Source: CAZCWM01 sp964622625 (lineage in GTDB: Bacteria; Planctomycetota; Phycisphaerae; Phycisphaerales; Phycisphaeraceae). Taken from it: a stretch of DNA of 10,480 bases. The notes beneath the pieces are model-generated. The model did no database searches, had not been told where the DNA came from, and saw only the letters and a list, made by a program, of their open reading frames with translations. Both the position numbers and the translations under genes were made by a program. This document shows, piece by piece, positions 6,101-10,480 of this stretch. Each line of letters opens with the position of its first letter. Position 1 is the first letter of the stretch. The stretch lies in NCBI GenBank assembly GCA_964622625.1, contig CAZUUQ010000094.1, forward strand, positions 1-10,480. Reading direction: 5' to 3'.

Positions 6101-7267
6101 TTACTCGCTTGATTTTGCGCTGGTGCCGGCGTTTGCGTTTGCAGCGGCGGCGGCTTGAATCTCAGCCTCATCCAGTTCAGCGCGGCCGATGGTCACGCCG
6201 ATGCGCTTGAGCCGGGCCGTGATCGACTCGGTGTCTCGACACTTGTCGATCATGTCCTCTGGATCAATCCATCCTTTTTCAAACAGCGACCAGAGGTGGT
6301 CGTCCAGAAGCTGCATGCCGAACTTCTTGCCTGTCTGAATCGAGGAATCGATGCGGAAGGTCTTATTCTCGCGGATCAGGTTGGCGATGGCCGGCGTCAC
6401 CAGCATGAACTCATAAGCCGCGACCATGCCTTTCTTGTCAATGCGACGCAGCAACTGCTGGCTGACCACGGCCATCAGCGCGGAGGCGAGCTGCACGCGG
6501 ACCTGGTTCTGCTGGGCGACGGGGAAGGCGTCGATGATGCGGTTGATGGTGCCCGACGCGCCCGTGGTGTGCAGCGTGCCGAACACCAGGTGCCCGGTCT
6601 CGGCGGCGGTGATCGCGGCCTCGATGGTTTCCAGGTCGCGCAACTCACCGACGAGGATCACGTCGGGATCCTGGCGCAGAGCCCGGCGAAGGGCTTCGGC
6701 GAAGCTGGGCACGTCGGTGCCCACCTCACGCTGGTTCACGATGCTCTTTTTATGGGGGTGGTAATACTCGATGGGGTCCTCGACCGTGATGATGTGGCGG
6801 TCGAGGTTTTCATTGACATAGTTGATCATGGAGGCCAGCGACGTGGTCTTGCCCGATCCCGTGGGGCCGGTGACCAGAAACAGGCCCCGCGGTCGGCGGA
6901 TCAGGTCGACGCAGATGCGCGGCAGGCCGATGGCCTCGATGCTCAGCAGTTCGTTGGGAATCTGCCGCAGCACCAGGCCGACCACGCCTTTCTGCTTGAA
7001 GATGGAGACGCGGAAGCGCGCCTGATCGCCGTAGGCGAAGCCGAAGTCGCTGCCGCCTTCTTCCTGAATCTCGGTCTGCGATCGTTCCGGCGCGATGGAC
7101 TTCATGAGAGCCATCGTGTCCTCGGGTTCGAGGCTCTTGGTGCGCAGTTCGACCAGCCGCCCTCGGGCGCGAATGGTGGGCGGCTTGCCGACGGTCAGGT
7201 GCAGGTCGCTGGCGTTCTGCTTGATGACGGTGTCGAGCAGTCGGTCAATCTGGATCACGGATGCCAT
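6101..7267 (-). CDS. pilT: PilT, type IV pilus retraction ATPase
   Basis: A 388-residue cytoplasmic hexameric motor that drives pilus disassembly and so twitching, DNA uptake or adhesion. Visible features: the N-terminal ASDLHLTVGKPPTIRARG that marks PilT-like proteins; Walker A GPTGSGKTT at 134-142; Asp box TVEDPIEYYH (161-170); Walker B DPDVILVGE (200-208) with Glu208; His box GHLVFGTLHTTGA (225-237); and AIANLIRE at 293-300, the PilT C-terminal signature (usually AIRNLIRE) needed for retraction. It lacks the zinc-binding Cys pairs of PilB, as expected. The last ~20 residues are an Ala/Asn/Ser-rich tail. The start ATG has GGAG about 10 bases upstream. It lies between two GspE/PilB-type ATPases, 84 bases after the first. 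A PilT argues that at least part of this cluster serves a retractable type IV pilus rather than only type II secretion. Confidence 0.97.
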   Translation of the reverse strand: MASVIQIDRLLDTVIKQNASDLHLTVGKPPTIRARGRLVELRTKSLEPEDTMALMKSIAPERSQTEIQEEGGSDFGFAYGDQARFRVSIFKQKGVVGLVLRQIPNELLSIEAIGLPRICVDLIRRPRGLFLVTGPTGSGKTTSLASMINYVNENLDRHIITVEDPIEYYHPHKKSIVNQREVGTDVPSFAEALRRALRQDPDVILVGELRDLETIEAAITAAETGHLVFGTLHTTGASGTINRIIDAFPVAQQNQVRVQLASALMAVVSQQLLRRIDKKGMVAAYEFMLVTPAIANLIRENKTFRIDSSIQTGKKFGMQLLDDHLWSLFEKGWIDPEDMIDKCRDTESITARLKRIGVTIGRAELDEAEIQAAAAANANAGTSAKSSE

Positions 7268-7309
7268 GTGGTGGGTGCTCCGCGCAGGGCGTGGTCTGGA
7301 AGGTCCAAT

Positions 7310-7323
7310 GTCCGGGACCGGAC
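7310..7323 (-). repeat. Small inverted repeat between pilB and pilT
   Basis: GTCCGG-GA-CCGGAC, perfect 6-base arms. An alternative pairing uses GGTCC (7302-7306) with GGACC (7315-7319), so two mutually exclusive small hairpins can form in the 84-base gap. There is no T-run, so it is not a clear terminator. A processing or stability site is possible, and chance is not excluded in GC-rich DNA. Confidence 0.35.
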
Positions 7324-7351
7324 GTGTGCGTCGCCCATCCCGTGCCGCTGG

Positions 7352-9109
7352 TCAGCCGACGGCGGCCTCGTCCTCCTGCTCCTCAATGATGACGCCTTCG
7401 GCCTGGGTGATCCGGGCGACCTCATCAGGGGTGGTCTTGCCGTCGAGAATTTTCAGTCGTCCGTCGCCCAGGAGGTTGCGCATACCCGTGTGCAGGGCCG
7501 CCTCGCGGATCTTGTTCAGCGGGGCGCGGTTGAATGCCAGTTCGCGGATCTCCGCATTCAGCAGCATCAGCTCGTAGATGCCCTGACGTCCCTTGTAGCC
7601 GCTGTTGAAGCAGTGCCTGCAGCCCACCGCCTTGTAGATGGTGTGCTTGGCCGCGTCCTCCTTGGTGAGATTGACCAGGCGCATGATTCGCGGATTGGGG
7701 TTTTCATCCGGCTGCTTGCACTTCTCGCACAGCAGTCGCACCAGCCGCTGGGCCAGCACCGCCTGAATGGAACTGGCGACCAGAAAGGGCTTGATGCCCA
7801 TGTCGATCAGGCGTGTGATGGCGGAGGGCGCGTCGTTCGTGTGGAGGGTGGAGAAGACCAGGTGCCCGGTCAGGGCGGCCTGAATGGCCACGTCGCCCAC
7901 TTCCTTGTCGCGGATCTCACCGACGAGGATGATGTTGGGCGCCTGACGCAGCATCGCTCGCAGGATGTTGGCAAAGCCGAAGCCGATGTCCGTGTTCACC
8001 TGGCACTGGTTGATGCCCTTGAAGGAGAACTCCACGGGATCCTCGGCCGTGATGATCTTCTTGTCCGGGCGGTTGAGCGCGTCAAGCGCGGTGTAGAGCG
8101 TCGTCGTTTTACCCGAACCCGTCGGGCCGGTGACCAGGAAGATGCCGTTGGGCCGGCGGATGATCTGCTCGAACTGCTCGCGGGTGTCGGCCCGCATGCC
8201 CAGGTTCTCCAGACCGATACGTGCCGACTCCGGTCGCAGAATACGCAGCACGATGCTCTCGCCGTGGTAGGCCGGGCACGCGCTGACGCGGAAGTCGATC
8301 AGGCGATCGCCCACGCGTTTCTTGATGCGGCCGTCCTGCGGCACGCGCTTCTCCTCGATGCGCATGCCCGACATGATCTTGAACCGGGCCGTCAGCGATG
8401 CCTGCACCCGCTTGGGCAGACGGTCGCGTTCCTGGCACACGCCGTCAATGCGGTAACGCAGGCGCACGCGGTCGGCGAACGGTTCGATGTGGATGTCCGA
8501 TGCGTTGCCGTTGACCGCCTCTTCGATGATCTGGTTGGCCAGCTTGATGATGGGCGCCTGATCGTCGCTGTCGGCCGCCTCCATGTCGATCGAGGCATCG
8601 AGCGTCGCGCCGAATTCGTCGGCCGCCACGTCCATCGACATCTCGCGGATGGTCTGGTCGATGCTCGATGACGACTCGCTCAGCAGTTCGTCGAGGTACT
8701 GCTTGATGCTCTCGCGGGCCGCGATGGCGGTGATGACCTCCATATTGGCCCGGAAGCCCAGGCTGTCGAGCAGGTTCAGATCGTTGGGATCGTGAATCAG
8801 GACTTTGAGCTTGCCACCCTCTTTCTTTACCGGCAGCACCAGGAACTTCTTGATGAAGTCCATCGGCAGCAGGTCGATGGCGCCCTTGTCGATGGCGCCG
8901 TCGACGTTGGGATCGATGTACTCCATGTCGTGCTGGGCGGCCAGGGCCTGGGCGACGTCCTGGGCGGTGCAGTACTGAAGCTCGACCAGGGCCTCACCGA
9001 TACGCTGTCCCGAGCCCTTGGCGACGCGCAGGGCCTCGTGGACCTGCTGGTCGTTGAGCTTGCCCTGTTTACGCAGGATTTCACCGATCTTGCGACGACT
9101 TCGGGCCAT
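7352..9109 (-). CDS. pilB: PilB/GspE-type assembly ATPase (first copy)
   Basis: A 585-residue hexameric ATPase for pilus or pseudopilus assembly, and the first gene of the cluster. The N-terminus goes straight into an MshEN-type domain with motifs at 7-30 and 36-59, spaced by 5 residues as in the c-di-GMP-binding form. ASDIHIEPF follows at 203-211. Walker A GPTGSGKTT is at 328-336, Asp box TAEDPVEF at 354-361, His box GHLVFSTLHTND at 415-426, and zinc Cys pairs are CEKC 461-464 and CRHC 497-500. The stretch before the catalytic Glu398 reads RQAPNIILVGE where the family and the second copy have RQDPDIILVGE, so two Asp are replaced by Ala and Asn. ATG 9109 was chosen over GTG 9115 because GAGGTGA (9118-9112) sits correctly for the ATG. 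The tail is acidic (IIEEQEDEAAVG). It is a clear paralogue of the 5880-4018 gene, with a nearly matching N-terminal motif. The pilB label is by family and position. Confidence 0.95.
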   Translation of the reverse strand: MARSRRKIGEILRKQGKLNDQQVHEALRVAKGSGQRIGEALVELQYCTAQDVAQALAAQHDMEYIDPNVDGAIDKGAIDLLPMDFIKKFLVLPVKKEGGKLKVLIHDPNDLNLLDSLGFRANMEVITAIAARESIKQYLDELLSESSSSIDQTIREMSMDVAADEFGATLDASIDMEAADSDDQAPIIKLANQIIEEAVNGNASDIHIEPFADRVRLRYRIDGVCQERDRLPKRVQASLTARFKIMSGMRIEEKRVPQDGRIKKRVGDRLIDFRVSACPAYHGESIVLRILRPESARIGLENLGMRADTREQFEQIIRRPNGIFLVTGPTGSGKTTTLYTALDALNRPDKKIITAEDPVEFSFKGINQCQVNTDIGFGFANILRAMLRQAPNIILVGEIRDKEVGDVAIQAALTGHLVFSTLHTNDAPSAITRLIDMGIKPFLVASSIQAVLAQRLVRLLCEKCKQPDENPNPRIMRLVNLTKEDAAKHTIYKAVGCRHCFNSGYKGRQGIYELMLLNAEIRELAFNRAPLNKIREAALHTGMRNLLGDGRLKILDGKTTPDEVARITQAEGVIIEEQEDEAAVG

Positions 9110-9111
9110 GG

Positions 9112-9118
9112 TCACCTC
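9112..9118 (-). promoter_or_regulatory. Ribosome binding site of the first ATPase gene
   Basis: GAGGTGA on the minus strand. The GAGG core lies 5 bases before ATG 9109. It overlaps the in-frame GTG 9115, which therefore is unlikely to be the start. Confidence 0.65.
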
Positions 9119-9188
9119 GCGCTGCGGCGCTTTGCACTGGAATGTATCGGCTTGCCGGGCGGGCGGGGCAGCCGGAAACTCGGGCGGT

Positions 9189-9209
9189 GGCGGTCAAGGC
9201 AGGACCGCC
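9189..9209 (-). promoter_or_regulatory. Hairpin at the 5' end of the cluster's leader RNA
   Basis: GGCGGTC and GACCGCC make a perfect 7-base stem with a 7-base loop, starting only a few bases after the transcription start predicted from the promoter at 9249-9221. A second ACCGCC at 9188-9183 could compete for the same 5' arm. It may protect the 5' end of the mRNA or act in regulation. The function is inferred; the inverted repeat is visible. Confidence 0.45.
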
Positions 9210-9220
9210 GCCAACATCCA

Positions 9221-9249
9221 ATTATGGGGGCCAACCGGGCAAATGGCAA
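9221..9249 (-). promoter_or_regulatory. Sigma70-type promoter for the pilus/secretion cluster
   Basis: TTGCCA (9249-9244) and CATAAT (9226-9221) are separated by exactly 17 bases, and each box matches the consensus at 5 of 6 positions. It lies 15 bases after the hairpin that ends vapBC and predicts a start near 9214 with an untranslated leader of about 105 bases before ATG 9109. Being the only good promoter match found upstream of the cluster, it is the likely main promoter for pilB and the genes after it. Confidence 0.65.
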
Positions 9250-9264
9250 CCGCCCAAGTCGTTT

Positions 9265-9297
9265 GCGGGGCCTGATTGAAACGACATCAGGCCCCGC
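9265..9297 (-). terminator. Strong hairpin after vapC, probable terminator
   Basis: A perfect 12-base stem (9265-9276 with 9286-9297, core GGGGCCTGAT / ATCAGGCCCC) and a 9-base loop, beginning 17 bases after the vapC stop. No T-run follows on either strand, so it is not a classical intrinsic terminator, but GC-rich genomes often use such U-poor hairpins. It cleanly separates the toxin-antitoxin unit from the promoter of the pilus cluster. Confidence 0.6.
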
Positions 9298-9314
9298 CGC
9301 TCACCCTCCGGGAG

Positions 9315-9686
9315 TCAGGCCCGGCGTGTGGGATACGTGAGTCCCAGTCTGGCCGCCGCGGTGCCAAGGCGACTGTCACGGGTCCAGAGGCGGTCGCCCG
9401 CCAGCACGCACGAGGCCAGAAGATGCACGTCCATCAGGCCCAGACCTTGGTTCATGAGACGATGACGATCAATGAAGTTCAGGACTTCCGTATCGTCGAC
9501 CTTGGTAAGTGTCGGCAGGGCGGTCAGCAGTGCGAGAATGACATCGCGACGCTGAATGTTGCCGCAAGCCAATTCGCCGATGACGAACGGATGACACACG
9601 ACATGCTCGCCATGGAGCAATTCCACAAGGTGCGTTTCACCTTTGCGCAGGTGATCGATCCAGACAGAGGTGTCCACAAGCACCAT
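9315..9686 (-). CDS. vapC: VapC-type PIN-domain ribonuclease toxin
   Basis: A 123-residue PIN-domain protein, full length for VapC. It would be an Mg2+-dependent endoribonuclease (VapC family targets are tRNAs or rRNA) held inactive by the antitoxin encoded just before it. The acidic metal-binding set is visible: Asp5 in MVLVDTSVWIDHLR, Glu38 in FVIGELACG, Asp86 in GLGLMDVHLLAS and Asp104 in LWTRDSRL. No residue of the set is missing, so it looks active. ATG 9686 follows the vapB stop after a single base (TGA-C-ATG), indicating translational coupling; no strong Shine-Dalgarno is seen. Plasmid or genomic-island stability and stress response are the usual proposals for this family. Here the pair sits as a self-contained unit between a divergent membrane-protein gene and the pilus cluster. 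The specific RNA target cannot be told. Confidence 0.93.
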   Translation of the reverse strand: MVLVDTSVWIDHLRKGETHLVELLHGEHVVCHPFVIGELACGNIQRRDVILALLTALPTLTKVDDTEVLNFIDRHRLMNQGLGLMDVHLLASCVLAGDRLWTRDSRLGTAAARLGLTYPTRRA

Positions 9687-9687
9687 G

Positions 9688-9906
9688 TCACGCGCCCCCG
9701 CGGCCGCGGCGTCGGGCGGCTGGACGACGGCGGGGAATGGGTTTGGCCTTTCCTTCGCTGCCTCCGAGGGCCGCGAGGCGGACGGCGCATTCGCGGGCGA
9801 TCAGCGCCTCCAGGCCCATTCTCACGAGGGCTGTCTTTTCGCGCACACCCGTCAACTCGGCCGCCCGCGACAGCGCCGCATCGTCAATGTTCAGCGTTGT
9901 TCTCAT
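9688..9906 (-). CDS. vapB: VapB-type antitoxin (ribbon-helix-helix)
   Basis: A 72-residue antitoxin. The N-terminal half MRTTLNIDDAALSRAAELTG followed by VREKTALVRMGLEALIARE is the ribbon-helix-helix DNA-binding fold of VapB antitoxins of the type II VapBC family. The C-terminal part (LAALGGSEGKAKPIPRRRP) is the segment that wraps the toxin. The protein then continues with an Arg-rich tail, AARRRGRGGA, beyond where I would expect such antitoxins to end. It should neutralise VapC and, with VapC, repress its own promoter. The ATG at 9906 lies only 7 bases after a -10 box, so the transcript is probably leaderless, and no Shine-Dalgarno is present. A palindrome with CATAC/GTATG arms covers the -10 box and the start codon and is the natural operator candidate. 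The order (antitoxin first, toxin one base later) is standard. Confidence 0.92.
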   Translation of the reverse strand: MRTTLNIDDAALSRAAELTGVREKTALVRMGLEALIARECAVRLAALGGSEGKAKPIPRRRPAARRRGRGGA

Positions 9907-9919
9907 ACATCAAAGTATG
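9904..9919 (-). promoter_or_regulatory. Candidate VapB operator palindrome
   Basis: CATAC-TTTGAT-GTATG, two perfect 5-base arms around a 6-base centre. It spans the vapB -10 box and the ATG itself, so a bound VapBC complex would block the polymerase. The palindrome is seen; operator function is inferred from how vapBC operons are usually autoregulated. Confidence 0.5.
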
Positions 9920-9942
9920 CCTATTCGATATGCATGCGTCAA
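9914..9942 (-). promoter_or_regulatory. vapBC promoter, apparently leaderless
   Basis: TTGACG (9942-9937, 5 of 6) and CATACT (9919-9914, 4 of 6) with an exact 17-base spacer. The predicted transcription start falls on or one base before the vapB ATG at 9906, so little or no untranslated leader is expected. Confidence 0.6.
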
Positions 9943-9962
9943 GAGGATGCCGCAGAATCGAT

Positions 9963-9976
9963 CCTCCCGCGGGAGG
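9963..9976. repeat. Perfect 14-base palindrome between divergent genes
   Basis: CCTCCCG-CGGGAGG, fully symmetric, located 21 bases upstream of the vapB -35 box and 61 bases before the plus-strand start at 10038. It could be a protein-binding site in the shared control region. There is no loop, so it would suit a dimeric DNA-binding protein better than an RNA hairpin. Confidence 0.4.
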
Positions 9977-10037
9977 GTTGCAGCGGGTGATCGCCGGGTA
10001 AGATGCGGGTACGGTCGAATGTGAAGGCGGCTTCGGC

Positions 10038-10412
10038 ATGGTGCTCAGTCCATTTCCCAGGTCGGGTACGCACGGCGCCGGGGAATGGGCCAACGAGGCT
10101 CCCGATACCTTCTGGACGCGATGGTTCGGCGGCGTGATCATGCCACTGGCTCTTGTTGCGGCCGGGATTGCGTGTCTGCTGACGGGCACCGCCGTGCTGT
10201 TCGGCTGGCGTGGTGTCTTGTTCGTGCACGGCCTGACCGCCGCGGCGGTTGGCATTGCCTGCATCGCGGCCGCCGCCTTTTTGCACATCCACTGTTACTG
10301 GCACCCGCGGCTGACGCACCCGGGCATCGCGCAGATCGGGGAGATCGCCGCGTTGCTGGCGTTTCTCGCCGCGGCCGTGACGGTTATTGTGCGCGTCATC
10401 GTCTACTTATAA
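10038..10412 (+). CDS. Small multi-span membrane protein, unrecognised
   Basis: A 124-residue protein I do not recognise. After a polar, Gly/Pro-containing N-terminus with no signal peptide it has three hydrophobic stretches, at about 33-55, 58-82 and 101-123, so it is probably an inner-membrane protein with three spans. Between spans two and three is a short loop rich in metal-type ligands: His83, His85, Cys86, His89 and His94 within FLHIHCYWHPRLTH. That could bind a metal or haem, but the pattern matches no family I know. The start ATG has GAAGG (10023-10027) 10 bases upstream. It is the only plus-strand gene and is divergent from vapB across 131 bases. It ends at TAA 10412, with AAGGAAG straight after. 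Length, GC-rich codon use, the ribosome binding site and the clear membrane pattern support a real gene. The function is unknown. Confidence 0.7.
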   Translation: MVLSPFPRSGTHGAGEWANEAPDTFWTRWFGGVIMPLALVAAGIACLLTGTAVLFGWRGVLFVHGLTAAAVGIACIAAAAFLHIHCYWHPRLTHPGIAQIGEIAALLAFLAAAVTVIVRVIVYL

Positions 10413-10480
10413 GGAAGTAAAGCAGACGGACAGAGGTGCGCTTGGGAGCGGAAGGCAAGCCCGCCCGCTGAGTTTCCCCC

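Noticed and set aside
6155..8671. 838-codon open frame on the plus strand
   Set aside because: It lies exactly antisense to pilT and the first ATPase, both of which have complete family motifs. It has the Asp/Gln/Val/His-rich composition typical of antisense frames in GC-rich DNA, and no recognisable domain or ribosome binding site.
9276..10001. 241-codon open frame on the plus strand
   Set aside because: Covers vapC and vapB in antisense; both minus-strand proteins have full family signatures and tight spacing.
9978..10004. Promoter for the plus-strand membrane protein (TTGCAG ... TAAGAT)
   Set aside because: Both boxes match at only 4 of 6 positions and the spacer is 15 bases; too weak to list.
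10440..10475. Terminator after the plus-strand gene
   Set aside because: AGCGG/CCGCT arms exist, but the inner part would need a two-base loop and only three T follow.

Overview
The window is GC-rich bacterial chromosome that carries most of the cytoplasmic engine of a type IV pilus / type II secretion system. The likely source is a planctomycete, possibly class Phycisphaerae. This rests on three things: the gene set, the prepilin style (Ala instead of Gly before the processing site), and short tandem heptamer and nonamer repeats of a kind I remember from Planctomycetota genomes. It is an inference; no rRNA or marker gene is present.

Layout, read along the minus strand (the direction of transcription of nearly everything). 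A small vapB-vapC toxin-antitoxin pair (9906-9315) has its own promoter and ends at a strong hairpin (9297-9265). Directly after the hairpin lies a near-consensus sigma70-type promoter (9249-9221) that should drive the pilus/secretion cluster. The cluster runs: a PilB-type assembly ATPase (9109-7352), the retraction ATPase PilT (7267-6101), a second GspE/PilB-type ATPase (5880-4018), the inner-membrane platform protein PilC/GspF (3959-2643), and three consecutive prepilin-like genes (2623-1610, 1597-374, and one cut off at the window edge, 304-1). Gaps are short except for 220 bases between pilT and the second ATPase. The only plus-strand gene is a small unrecognised membrane protein (10038-10412), divergent from vapB. 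No gene-free stretch exceeds 300 bases.

How the parts fit: prepilins enter the inner membrane, are trimmed at the conserved (F/Y)T(L/I)IE site by a prepilin peptidase not in this window, and are polymerised on the PilC/GspF platform by one of the two GspE/PilB ATPases. PilT would power depolymerisation. Alignment proteins (PilM/N/O), secretin and peptidase are not seen and may lie beyond position 1.

The most unusual signal is in the prepilin genes. All three have long N-terminal leaders (45, 58-74 and 72 codons), and all three leaders are built partly from short tandem DNA repeats (7-mers, plus a 9-mer, a 12-mer and a REP-like palindrome) lying just before the processing site. Other points for a second look are the complementary decay of c-di-GMP-binding (MshEN-type) motifs in the two ATPases, an altered stretch before the Walker B glutamate in the first ATPase, and an apparently leaderless vapB transcript with a palindrome over its -10 box and start codon.
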